A DNA stretch of 64,000 bases from Larix kaempferi (Eukaryota; Streptophyta; Pinopsida; Pinales; Pinaceae). The first letter of the stretch is position 1. Every line of letters starts with the position of its first letter. The stretch is taken from positions 2,683,501 through 2,747,500 of the forward strand of contig BSBM01000261.1 of assembly GCA_027924585.1 (NCBI GenBank). Reading direction: 5' to 3'. The position numbers and the translations under genes are program-made. Under the pieces are notes generated by a model. That model worked only from the letters and a program-made list of their open reading frames with translations, was not told the DNA's origin and ran no database searches. This document shows, piece by piece, positions 24,800-35,001 of this stretch.

Positions 24800-25275
24800 C
24801 TACAAATCATTGGAAGTTCTTCAACAACATCATCATCTTCAGTATAGAGCTGAAGTATCATCATCTTTAGTAGTGGAGCATCCTCATCTTCAACACTGGA
24901 GCATCCTCATCTTTAGCACTGGATCATCATCTTCTTCAGCACTGGAGCATCCTCATCTTCAACACTGGAATGTCTGCAACACTGGAGCATCCTCATCTTC
25001 ATCACTGGAACATCTGCAGTACTGGAGCATCCCCATCTTTAGCACTGGAACATTTGCAGTACTGGAGCATCCTCATCTTCAGCATTGGAACATCATCATC
25101 TGCAGCACTGGAGCATCCTCATCTACAGTACTGGAACGTCATTATCTGCAGCACTGGAGCATCCTGGAACATCATCATTTGCAGCACTGGAGCATCTTGG
25201 AACATCATCATTTGCAGCACTAGAGCATCCTCATCTACAGTACTGGAATATTAGCAGGAGCATCATCACTTGCAG
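24800..25275. repeat. Minisatellite of GCACTGGAGCATCCTCATCTTC-type units
   Basis: About 20 degenerate units, each built round CACTGGAGCATC or CACTGGAACATC, fill this part of the Copia 3' region. The array keeps incidental open frames, which I treat as artefacts of the repeat. Confidence 0.85.
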
Positions 25276-25280
25276 CACCC

Positions 25281-25795
25281 ATGATCCTTCCTTTTAGAAC
25301 TAGGGATCCTAGACAATCCTTCCTTCCGGAACTCGGGATCCAGTCCAACAACTTTGGTGATCCTTCCTTTCGGAACTGGGATCATGGACAATCCTTCCTT
25401 TCAGAACTCAGGATTCAGTCCAACAACTCTGGTGATCCTTCCTTTTGGAACTGGGATCATGGAAAATCCTTCCTTTTGGAACTCGGGATTTAGTCCAACA
25501 ACCCTGGTGATCCTTCCTTTCGGAACTGGGATCATGAACAATCCTTCCTTTCGGAACTCGGGATTCAGTCCAACAACTCTGGTGATCCTTCCTTTCGGAA
25601 CTGGGATCATGGACAAACCTTCCTTTTGGAACCAGGGATTCAGTCTAACAACACTGGTGATCCTTCCTTTTGGAACTAGGGATCATGGACAATCCTTTCT
25701 TTCGGAACCAAGGATTTAGTCCAACAACACTGGTGATCCTTCCTTTCGGAAGTAGGGATCATGGACAATCCTTCCTTTCGGAATTACGGGATCAC
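25281..25795. repeat. 75-bp tandem array
   Basis: The anchor CCAACAAC recurs at 25345, 25420, 25495 and 25570, with degenerate forms near 25645 and 25721: a period of exactly 75 bp. Units contain GATCCTTCCTTTCGGAACTG twice in slightly different forms. Because 75 is a multiple of three, frames stay open on both strands. The array lies between the two polypurine tracts. Confidence 0.9.
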
Positions 25796-25849
25796 CATCG
25801 AGGGATGATCAATCCCACTGCACCACAACATCATCAGCACTGCTCCCCC

Positions 25850-27140
25850 TTTTGAGGGAAGTCCTTACGGACTACACCAAGCTTGTCACGGAAGTGCTCA
25901 AACTTCACACGAGACAGAGGCTTAGTCAACACATCTGCAACATGCTCATCCGTGCTCACATATTGGAGCTTTATAGCTCCCTTCTGCACCATATTATAGA
26001 TGTAGAAATACCTTATTTCTACATAGAATCACTATGGTATCTAACTCCAGATCAAATAGACCTGATAACAACTTTCGAAGCCATATAGCTTCACAACTAG
26101 CAGAACAGGCTGCAATATACTCTGCTTCTGCAGTGTTGAGAGCAACACAGGATTGCTTCCCGCTTAGCCATGAGATCATGGCTGACCCCAGATTGTAACA
26201 TCCACCTGAAGTGCTCTTCCTGTCTGAGACATTTCCAGCCCAATCAGAATCTGTATACCCATACAGTCTGAACTCATGATCTCTAGAATAATTGAGACCA
26301 TAGTCTATTGTACCTTTTAGGTACCTCATCACATGCTTTGCAGCTACAAGGTGAACATGTCTGGGCTCAACCAAATATTGACTCAAGTTGTTCACAGCAA
26401 AGCATATATTTGGCCTAGTATTCGTTAGATACATCAATGACCCAATAATCTGCCTGTATAGAGTCATATCCACCAATTTCGACGAAGCATCAGATAGTAA
26501 CTTCAAATTTGTATCCATGGGTGTGGCCATGGCTTTATACTCCAACATATCAAATCTTTTCAAGATTTCTACTGCATACTTCCCTTGGTCAAGGAAGATT
26601 CCCTCTGGGCTCTACCATACCTCGAGACCTAGAAAATAATGCATTAAGCCAAGGTCATTCATCTCGAATTCTGCAGTGAGCTTCTTCTTGCACTCTGAGA
26701 TTTGCTTCTCATTACTTGTCAGGAACAAGTCATCCACATATAGCAATAATATGACTAGTTCATCATCCATAACCTTGAAGTAAAGGTTAGGATCGACTTT
26801 ACTTTTGGTAAAGCCCAAGCTCGTCAGACAACTATCAATTCTTCCATACCAAGCTCTTGGAGCTTGCTTCAACCCATACAGAGCCTTCTTCAGTTTGCAG
26901 ACATGCGTCTCTTTTTCTTCAACCTCAAAACCTTGTGGCTGTTCTATGTACACTTCTTCTTCAATGACACCATTCAGGAAAGTTGTTTTCACATCCATCT
27001 GGTGTAACTTCCACTTCATTGTGGTTGCAAATGCCATGATGGTTCTAATGGAAGTGTACCTTGCTAAATGTCTCTTCATAATCGATTCCTTCCTTTTGAG
27101 AGAATCCACGAGCCACAATACTTCCATCCGCTGCATGTTT
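25850..27140 (-). pseudogene. pol: Copia reverse transcriptase and RNase H, broken
   Basis: One minus-strand frame from 27136 to 25994 covers [53 protein letters not shown], the catalytic YVDD (LLLYVDDLFLT) and MHYFLGLEVW. After a single TAG it continues with the RNase H region (DSDWAGNVSDRKSTSG, LNTAEAEYIAACSASCEA). RNase H is cut by a frameshift after VILCRNK and its end (KFEHFRDKLGV-like) runs to about 25850 in another frame. The TAG follows LEVW, where related Copia proteins have Gln. The start of RT, upstream of 27136, is further degraded. Confidence 0.85.
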
Positions 27141-28078
27141 TATCTTGTATATCCATTTATTTCATCTTTCTAAGTCACCAGATACCAAGATCTTGAACTC
27201 TGTTGCAAGTTCTCTCTTGCACCCATCTATGAGCTTCTCATATTCAACCTTGTAGAAAAGGTTGATGTCTCATCCCTCTAGGTGATCCTTGATCTCATCA
27301 TTCTATCCATGGGTGACTTCTGAGCCCGTACAAAGTCTTCTTCTATATGCATACATGTGGTTCTTTGAGTCCCGGGGGTTGCTCGATATCTCCTTCTACT
27401 TTGATTACACCATGAGTTTGGCTACTAGAGAAACATCTCGTCATAGTCGACTTCCTCTGCTTTATTTTATAAGTCTTGTTTATAGTTGAACCATCGTCAC
27501 TTGTTCTACGGAACAAGTCTCATCATTCTTCATTTGTAGGTGATTGTGTATGATACTTCCTACAAGTCAAATTTAGTAGCATGGTTAGAAACATTTCATA
27601 GTTTCCAAACCATATGCATAAGAACATAGGTCACATTGTCATAATGCTATCTTAGCCAATAATACAACATTCATCCATATCCCACATTCATATGGTGACT
27701 TTCTAGATGCCTTCTATCTCTACTAGAACATTATTAAGAGCGTGCACTACTCCAAATATGTCAGCAAAGAGGTTTCACTCTAGATAAGTAGCAATGGAAT
27801 GTTGTATAGCAACATAAGCTACTTACCCATAACATTCATATCAATGCAAACATTCTAACATGCATAACACACATCCTAAATAAATGTGTACACAACTGGA
27901 CACTATCATTTAAACAATTTGATGAAATGACAATTCAAATACTTATCTTTGTTTGTTTGGTAGGATCTCTTTTGATCCTAGTCTCCTTGCAAGGATTATT
28001 GGAATGTCTGATGGTGAACTCTCCTCCATTATCAGAGTTCCTGAATCAAGCTCGAGAGAGTGCTTTGAAGCACCACTA
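27141..28078 (-). other. Non-coding spacer in place of Copia protease and integrase
   Basis: A stretch of about 0.9 kb between gag and reverse transcriptase has no integrase-like frame. Its reverse complement aligns with the plus-strand element's spacer at about 60520-60960, for example ACAACATTCCATTGCTACTT followed by GAAACCTCTTTGCT. An SGASKH peptide at about 28040 resembles the start of a Copia protease, but in another frame from gag. Confidence 0.72.
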
Positions 28079-28981
28079 TTACAAAACATAATCTTCGATT
28101 TCTTCCTTTGGTAGCTTCCTGGGAGGTCCTTCTTCTTCATCTTCGGCAAAATGAGCATGATGTCTTTTGTTGCTCTTCTTCTTACATTCTTCTTTTCTTT
28201 TTGGACAATCTTTGGCAATATGTCCCATCTTATCACAGCAGAAACATTGATAAGAAGAGAAGTCTCTTCGCTTGTGGTTTCCCTTCTTATACTTTTGAAA
28301 CTTCTTAGGAGGATTGAACTCCTTATGATTTTCCTTCTTGAAATGAGGCTTTCCGTTTCCTCTCTTAGTATGGGTAGCTAGAGCTTGATCGCCATCTCTA
28401 TGTAGTGTTTCTCGATTTGCCACTCTAGCCTCCTCTTGGACACATTCTTCCCATACTACTTCAAATAGTAGACTTTCCTTTCTTGCACACATAGTCTGGA
28501 TAAAAGAGTCCCAAGGTCTAGTAAGACCATTGAGAGCAGTCATCACTAATTCATCTTCGTCAAGCTTGTCTCCAATTGCTTCTAGTTGTTCTTTGAATTG
28601 AGAAACCCTAGTAAAGTAATCTTGGATAGATTCACCTAGATTCATCTTTATGCTTTTGAGTTGGGTTCTCAAATTCATCTTCCGATTTATGTTTCTCCCT
28701 TCATACATTCTTGATAGGGCATCAAACATATCCTTTGGGGTTTTCTTGGAGGACACTTGTGGAATCAAATGATCTTTTATGGAGTTCGCTATGATCCTCA
28801 TAGCCCTAATCATATCCTTCTTATGCTTTTCCTTGGCTTTAGCTTCTGCAGGTTCTAGTACAACTTCTTTAATAAACTTTGAAAGATCATTCTCTTCTGG
28901 ACTGAGTCCAATCCAATACTTCCAAGCACGAAAGTTCTCTATGCCTTCCAACTTGTCATCGAGCTTAGTGCTTGGTGCCAT
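28079..28981 (-). CDS. gag: Copia gag polyprotein segment, intact frame
   Basis: This is a 300-codon open frame starting MAPSTKLDDKLEGIENFRAW, as Copia gag proteins do. The middle (IANSIKDHLIPQVSS, GRNINRKMNLRTQLKSIKM, QDYFTRVSQFKEQLEAIG) is the UBN2-type gag domain. The C-terminal third is basic and contains a CCHC zinc knuckle, CFCCDKMGHIAKDC, for RNA packaging. The stop at 28079 falls just where a protease would normally follow, so this copy makes gag alone at best. It is the only intact retroelement frame in the window. Confidence 0.88.
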   Translation of the reverse strand: MAPSTKLDDKLEGIENFRAWKYWIGLSPEENDLSKFIKEVVLEPAEAKAKEKHKKDMIRAMRIIANSIKDHLIPQVSSKKTPKDMFDALSRMYEGRNINRKMNLRTQLKSIKMNLGESIQDYFTRVSQFKEQLEAIGDKLDEDELVMTALNGLTRPWDSFIQTMCARKESLLFEVVWEECVQEEARVANRETLHRDGDQALATHTKRGNGKPHFKKENHKEFNPPKKFQKYKKGNHKRRDFSSYQCFCCDKMGHIAKDCPKRKEECKKKSNKRHHAHFAEDEEEGPPRKLPKEEIEDYVL

Positions 28982-29394
28982 CTTAACCCGGAGAGCAGGG
29001 AATAACCAAAAATTAAAATTTCACAAAATAAAAAACTGAACTCACCAAAAGATGCGCTTGACTGAGGTGAGTATGCTGGTACACTTGGTTTCTGAAGATT
29101 GTAAAATTTCACCCTTGAAAATTGACTTGCGAAATTCTGGTCTGTGGTTTCTGGCTTTGTCTGGTTTTTTGGTTTTCTAGTTTTTCTGGTCCAGAGTCAA
29201 ACTAGGGTTTGAATTTCTGGAAGATTCACCTATTGAAAAACTTCGATCTTGGTGCCAAAATTTTGATCTTGGAGAGGCGCACTTCCCTATGCCATTTGCA
29301 ATTAAAAAATTCCACTTCTGTGAGAAGCCCTAATTTTTATGTTCGGAGAGAGAGAGAGAGAGTTTTACCTTGTGAAAGTTGCTCTTTTCAGGCT

Positions 29395-29407
29395 AGCTCT
29401 GAAACTA
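29395..29407 (-). other. Primer-binding site, initiator Met tRNA type
   Basis: The minus strand reads TAGTTTCAGAGCT directly after the LTR, two mismatches from the TGGTATCAGAGCT of the plus-strand copy. Confidence 0.75.
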
Positions 29408-30180
29408 TGTTAAGATTAAATGCTACTATAGACTAGATTCCAATTTCATTAGCTTTCAATACATTATTCACAATAGCAGTATAATAAGGATCTCTAAAAG
29501 ATACACAATCACAAAGCACAAAACAAAATACCCTGGGAAACCCTGAAGGGGAAGAAAACCTAGCAAGAACTTCCTCAATATAGATGATCAAAGTACAATG
29601 CCCAAAATAGGTCTCACAAATAAGAGAGACAAACCCAAACTCTAGACCCAAGCCAATCCTCCTCCTTCATGTTAAAATTACAGGTTATGTATGTTTTATC
29701 ACATATAACAACCTTGATACAAGAACATGTAAACAATTGTACTGCTTAATTTAAATTTAAAACATAAATAACATAATTTTCATCTCTTTCAACTTAATGC
29801 TCCATTTAGTCACTGCATTAATGTTGGTCCTCGAGAATCATCAAATGCTAAGTTTAGAAAAAATAAAATAAATGAACTATAGTAAAATAAACATGTACTG
29901 CATTAAAGAATTGAAACAACCATTTGGATCCAACTTATACTCAGATAGTTCTGAGTTTGATCTTGTCACTGAAAGGACAAGTCAAACTAGCTAAACCATA
30001 TACGTACCTTAAGAGAGAGAAGGTTCAGGTAGAATAAAACAGACCTCAAGTTCTTCAATTAATAAGAAAATGACAGTAGTAAGAAGGACACACAGGTGCT
30101 GCAGACTACAAAGGTCAAGCACGTAAGCAAACACTCACTCATATGAATTTACACAGAGTTCAATTATAGTGATGAGGATT

Positions 30181-30805
30181 CAACTAGTGAAGGAGCTGGT
30201 CGTGAGATAGAGAAACCGTGAGACTGCTGAATGCTACAGCCAGAATAGAGAAACTGTGAGTCAATCAAATGCTACAGCCAAAATAGAGAAACCGTGTGAC
30301 AGTCACATGCTACAGCCAGAATAGAGACAATCAAATGCTACAGCCAAAAGAGAGAAGCCGTGAGACAGTCAAGAGAAATTGTGAGACAAACAAATGCTAT
30401 AACCAAAATAGAGAAGCCGCGAGACAGTCAAATGCTATAAACAGTTAAATGCTACAGCCATAAAGAGAGACACTCGTGAAGGAGAGACAACCGTGAAGAG
30501 ATAACTGTGAAGTGAAACCCGTGAAGGTAAAGCCGTGAAGAGATAACCGTGAAGTGAAACCCGTGAAGGTAAAGCAGTGAAGAGATAACCGTGAAGTGAA
30601 ACCCGTGAAGGTAAAGCAGTGAAGAGATAACCGTGAAGTGAAAATAGACAGCCGTGAAGAGACCACCGTGGAGAGAAAGACAACCGTGAAGAGACCACCG
30701 TGGAGAGAAAGACAGCCGTGAAGTGAAGATAGACAGCCGTGAAGAGAAGATAGACAGCCGTGAAGAGACCACCGTGGAGAGAAAGACAGCCGTGAAGAGC
30801 AAATA
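30181..30805. repeat. Two adjoining minisatellites inside the solo LTR
   Basis: 30181-30460 has degenerate units of about 40-45 bp built round AATGCTACAGCCAAAATAG and GAGAAACCGTGAGAC. 30475-30805 has about 19 copies of GTGAAG in units such as ATAACCGTGAAGTGAAACC and GAGACCACCGTGGAGAGAAA. Open frames on the minus strand here are repeat artefacts. Confidence 0.88.
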
Positions 30806-31512
30806 GGAGTAGACCCGAAAATATTACCCGAGAGAAAAAAAAACAAAACGAAAAGTGAAGTGTGAGCTCGTCGTAAGATGTAAGAGCATAAGTTTTGAAA
30901 AGTTTATATAGATTGAGAGTTATAAACCTTAGAATAGGAATAAAATAAAAATAAATAAAATAATAAGAAAAGAAAGGTCAAAGGATAAATTACCAATGGT
31001 CCAATGTATTAATAGGATAAGACTTTAAATGGTCCAATAATAATAATAAAATAATGAAACTTTATTAATAAAATCACAAAGTCTTTATTAATAAAATCAT
31101 AAAGCTTTTATTAATAAGACTAAAATAAATAATTAATGAATTTATCATATAGTGAAAAACCAAAGGTCCAACATAAAGTAAATAGACCAAAAACATAAGT
31201 GGGACAAGGTCCTATATCCAAAGGTCTTTAATAAATCAAATAGATAAATACACTCCATAAAGTAGGAGTCATCAGGGTCAAATGTGCACATAAGTGAGAG
31301 TGCTAGGACCAAGTAAGAATAGGACCATGGGTCAACAACCACAAGATCAAAGTGGACAAGCAATCAAATAGGACCAACAAGACCAAAGACTTTTCTCTCT
31401 CTTAAGATACTTATATATATTTTCATCATTGTATAAGGGAGAAGATCCAAACGGATGGTACAATCCTTTTGTCCTTAATATTGCTCCTAAGAGTTAGATA
31501 CTAGGGACATTG

Positions 31513-32029
31513 TCAAGGGGTGGCCAGTCCCTTGAGAAGCAACCTAGCAATAACCGATTAGGAGAGGGGACAACAATATCTTCCATTCTCAATGAATGGC
31601 TTTCAGCTCAAGGCTGAACCTCAGTCCTAGACTGGGACATGTTGATCAACCATCTGGTCCATGACCAGGATCTCCATTCTCCCATAGAATGGTCCTCAGC
31701 CTCAAGCTGAGCATTCAATCCTAGGCTGAATGTTGATCAACCATCTGCAGGACCTAGGAAGTCTCTGTCTCAACCTGCAGGATCTGCTTGGTCATCATGA
31801 CCAAGAAACCGTCTGGTTCTAGACCAGAATACCCTAGAGACAAATAGGGGCCCTAGCCACATGCTAGGGACTTTGCCATGGCATCAATCTGCTTGGTCCT
31901 AGACCAAGAACCCCAGGAGACAGCTGGGGTCCCTAGGGTACCTTCTAGGGTCTTACTCATTACTCTGCCTGGTTAACTTGACCAGGAACCCTAGTTAACT
32001 GACTAGGGTACCATTCTCTCTGAGAATGG
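31513..32029. repeat. Dense array of short perfect hairpins
   Basis: More than fifteen separate inverted repeats follow each other with little space between, most with arms of 5-8 bp and loops of 3-8 bases. Examples are CCATTCtcaatGAATGG (31583), CTTGGTCatcatGACCAAG, CCCTAGCcacatGCTAGGG, CTTGGTCctaGACCAAG, ACCCTAGTtaactgACTAGGGT and CCATTCTCtctGAGAATGG (ends 32029). The arms differ between hairpins, so this is not one repeated unit. It lies at one end of the solo-LTR-like element. Confidence 0.88.
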
Positions 32030-32879
32030 GTCTCGCAGTTGCACTAAAGATTAACACTTCACAAATCTCTCTCTCCTCTAATGCGAATTGCACAAGTGAG
32101 TGATGGTACAAATGAGAGGCAATCACTCTCTATTTATACTTTACGTTTTACTTGACTTTTATCCCAGTTAGGTCTGCCTCACTTTAACTGATTGGGCCGG
32201 CCTCTCCTAGAAAGACTCAAATAATATTATATTACATTTTTTAGGGTCCTAATGACCTGACTTACAATGGAGGCTTTACCCCATGACTTTTACATGAACA
32301 AATATAATAATGACATCGTCGAACGGAGGTAAAACATCCCCGACGAAGTTACAATAATAAAGTACAAGTAGAATATTCTTTGAAGTTACATTAATTTAAC
32401 AAAATCCAACTTAGAGGTTAACCGATAATGACTAACAACGAGATATATCCATGGAGTTTTCTTAAAATGACTAACCTAGATTTTAGCTGAACACGTGTAG
32501 GAAACCATAGGGAGCCTGTCATAGAGCATTCCTTTCTTTCCTTCACTCCAAAGTAAACCCTAGACCCCATAATCCCACATGCAACCCATATTAACTTCCT
32601 CATTATTTCAAAATGTAGGTTGTGAATAAAAGTTAGCATGTGTGAGGGTGTTGTGACAGTGTTGCACACAACATCACACCCTATCTATAAGCATTACTCC
32701 TTTGACGTGGAAATATATATGACAAAGACTAAAGGAATGGGGCAACATGCTTTTGTTGATGAGATTCATAGGCTTAGGGGATATATTGAAAGGTAACTTC
32801 CTTACCATTTATAGGAATTCCCTCTCTTAGGTGCGAGGCTTTATTGGCATGGCTATCCGCTTGATGATTGAAAGCCCTT

Positions 32880-33130
32880 AGACATGGGAAAACTTAACAT
32901 ATTTGAAATGAAGAGCCACCTTTTTTATTCATGGTATGCGACGAGCAAGGTTATCGTTAGAAGAGGTGTTTAATGTATTCATTAGGTTGATTATTGTAGA
33001 AGAATTCCCAATGGCTATTAGAGACTTTACATTGTTTGAATTTATGGATTTTAGTTTGTGGAGGAGGACATAAGCCTCTGCTTGGTTGTTTATGGTGATC
33101 CCTAGACCTTGTTCATAGTTCAATTCTTGA
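32880..33130 (-). pseudogene. LINE RNase H-like segment
   Basis: The frame beginning near MNYEQGLGITINNQAEAYVL and LKSINSNNVKSLIAIGNS resembles the RNase H domain found at the C-terminus of many plant LINE ORF2 proteins (N-N-x-A-E-x-x-x-L pattern). Catalytic residues are only partly kept (IGNS in place of the usual GDS). Confidence 0.6.
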
Positions 33131-33340
33131 TTTCCACTGGGATCAAGGATGATAACCCTAGTATCGTGTCTGTAACATTAATAAACTAAAAAAAATTGAA
33201 ATATCTAAAATAGGCAACCATAATAATAGAAAAATCTAAAAAATAAGTACCACAATTATATAACTATAATAGAATGAACAAACATAAATTCATCTTAACC
33301 TTGGTTCTTTTAGCATCAATATTATTATGTCTATTATTTT

Positions 33341-33392
33341 TGGTTCCTCTTGATGCTTATTAGATTTGGGGTAAAGATGGATCTATGCTAGT
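33341..33392 (+). repeat. Partial copy of the foldback MITE
   Basis: GATGCTTATTAGATTTGGGG and GATGGATCTATGCTAGT match the right arm of the element at 40065-40232. Confidence 0.7.
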
Positions 33393-33399
33393 ATTTTGT

Positions 33400-34990
33400 T
33401 GATGAAGATTTGCACATATTAGGGAGTTGTCATATAGGTAAAGCATTTATTGTGCCAAACTTTCCTGAACAAAGTTTCATTCCTTTGTTTCCAAATAAAG
33501 AAAAAATATTCTTTTCTAATGTGCTTCAATGCTGATTTGAACTTGACGGCCCTAGGGAGTTTTTCTCGTACAAGGTGACTTTCCAGGAAATGGGAAAAGA
33601 GAGAAGCTAACAATAGAATGTAGACACCCTTGCTTAGGCAATTTGGAAAAATCGCAAAACCAAATTAGATGTTGTCATGCTGAATTGAAATTTGAACTTG
33701 ACAACCAAAAGTTCTTCTAATAGGGTGGTTTTTCATTAAATGGGAGAAGGGAGCAAATTACTATAGAATCTAGACACCAATCTCCAAGCAGAGTTGTCAA
33801 AGTTTATCTTTCTAAATAGGATGTGTTTTGGTTAGGCCACTCCAAGATTTTATAAATTCTAACCTAAAACCAAGCCCCCAAGAATCATTGACCAAGGAAA
33901 GGAGGGCTTCTTTGTCTTGATTAGAGGCCTCCATATGATTTTGAGCCCAAAGAGCCAAGTTTTTTGCTTTACTTTGAGCCCCTCCATAGATTGTTTAATT
34001 TAACATTAAAGGCTGGATTTTGACATAGCCTTTTATAGCTATTAGTAGGCCTTAGAACAATTCCATTTCCAATATCTTCACCATGTAAGAGGCGTTGGAG
34101 GCCAAGCTTAATTAAGATATTATTGGAGACTAGATCCTTGATGTGTTCCATAATTAATCCATCTGAGTTGGCAAGAAGAAACTTGATCATTAAGTTTGGC
34201 CATGCCTTCCAGTTTCTAATTTGGGAGTTGAAGAGGTCAATAATCTTATTGATGCCTCTTTGAGAGAGGGTCAAGATGAGAAGTGGGTGTTTTCAGCCAA
34301 TGTTTTTCCGTTGAAGAGCATCACTAGCAATCAACAAATACAATATTAAAGAGAGCCCATATATCGGAGTTACATTTAAAATATAGCTTTGGCTTAATAA
34401 CCTCCCAAGCTTTTCAAATGCTTTTGGCCACAAAAGGGCCTTTATTCTCAACATGAGTTTGTGTGATTCATTGAGTTTGAAAGTTAAGGCTTTTCTATGA
34501 GCTCTTTCCAAAAGTGGAATTGAGAGTAATGGAATTTCTAAGCAGAAATTTCCATACTTCCCTTTAATTGCTCAAGTAATCCATTTGTCACATAACCCCT
34601 ACAACTGAGTGTGGGTCTTGAAAATGGCCATTCCTCCCCATTCCTTGGGAAGGTAGTGTAGTTTCCAATTGATTTTGTGGATGTATTTGCTCCTCATTGG
34701 TTTTGGCCCACAAAATTAAAAATGTTTTTTCAAGCCTTTGGTAGGAACTTATAGAAGAAAGTGATGGAGCCTAACTAGAGGATAATAAACATCGCGGTAG
34801 CTAACACTTTAGTGCGATTCATTTTTTTAGCCAAGGTCATGGTTTTGGTAATCCATTTATTCTATTTTCTTAATCCTTTGGATGACCACATCTTAGAGCT
34901 CTTTTGAAGAGACCCGGAATGCAAATGTGATCCCTAGAAATTTGAGAACTTGTCTTAGGTTGGATCCAAGGCCATCCTTGAGAAGCTAGT
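33400..34990 (-). pseudogene. LINE ORF2 C-terminal region
   Basis: Broken frames encode LKFLGITFAFRVSSKEL near 34930-34880, then IALL-type helices (LMLRIKALLWPKAFEKLG near 34400) and FIWKQRNETLFRKVWHN near 33500. These are typical of the region after reverse transcriptase in plant L1-like elements. Many stops are present. Confidence 0.62.
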
Positions 34991-35001
34991 GAGGTTGGTA
35001 C

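Larger units (their letters stand above)
29670..32056. mobile_element. Solo-LTR-like insertion, 2387 bp, nested in a Copia LTR
   Basis: The insertion starts TGTTAAAATTAC and ends AAAGATTAACA, with a perfect 5-bp target duplication, CTTCA, at 29665-29669 and 32057-32061. The uninterrupted partner LTR shows the site before insertion. TG...CA ends and a 5-bp duplication fit an LTR retrotransposon. No internal LTR repeat or coding sequence was found, so it is a solo LTR of unusual length or a non-coding derivative. It contains two minisatellites and a hairpin array. The orientation is unknown. Confidence 0.85.
24080..32401 (-). mobile_element. Copia LTR retrotransposon, minus strand, lacking integrase
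   Basis: The element is bounded by the 5-bp target duplication AAATC at 24075-24079 and 32402-32406. Reading right to left it has a 5' LTR (29408-32401, split by a nested insertion), primer-binding site, gag, a non-coding spacer, reverse transcriptase, RNase H, two tandem arrays, a polypurine tract and a 3' LTR (24080-24677). The LTRs agree at roughly 94% by eye. Without the nested insertion it is about 5.9 kb. Protease and integrase are absent, as in the related copy at 58.2 kb. Confidence 0.9.
29408..32401 (-). repeat. 5' LTR of the minus-strand Copia element, split
   Basis: 29408-29664 and 32062-32401 together match the 3' LTR at 24080-24677 at roughly 94% by eye. They are interrupted by the insertion at 29670-32056 and its CTTCA duplication. 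Confidence 0.9.

Noticed and set aside
24810-25254. Plus-strand open frames rich in His, Leu and Ser over the Copia 3' array
   Set aside because: They arise from a minisatellite whose units lack stops. The element is transcribed from the other strand.
30435-30846. Minus-strand frames rich in SLHGCLF-type repeats
   Set aside because: They are readings of the GTGAAG minisatellite in several overlapping frames, with no protein-like diversity.
31583-32029. CRISPR-like or attC-like array
   Set aside because: Hairpin arms differ in sequence and there are no constant repeats with regular spacers; the host is a plant.
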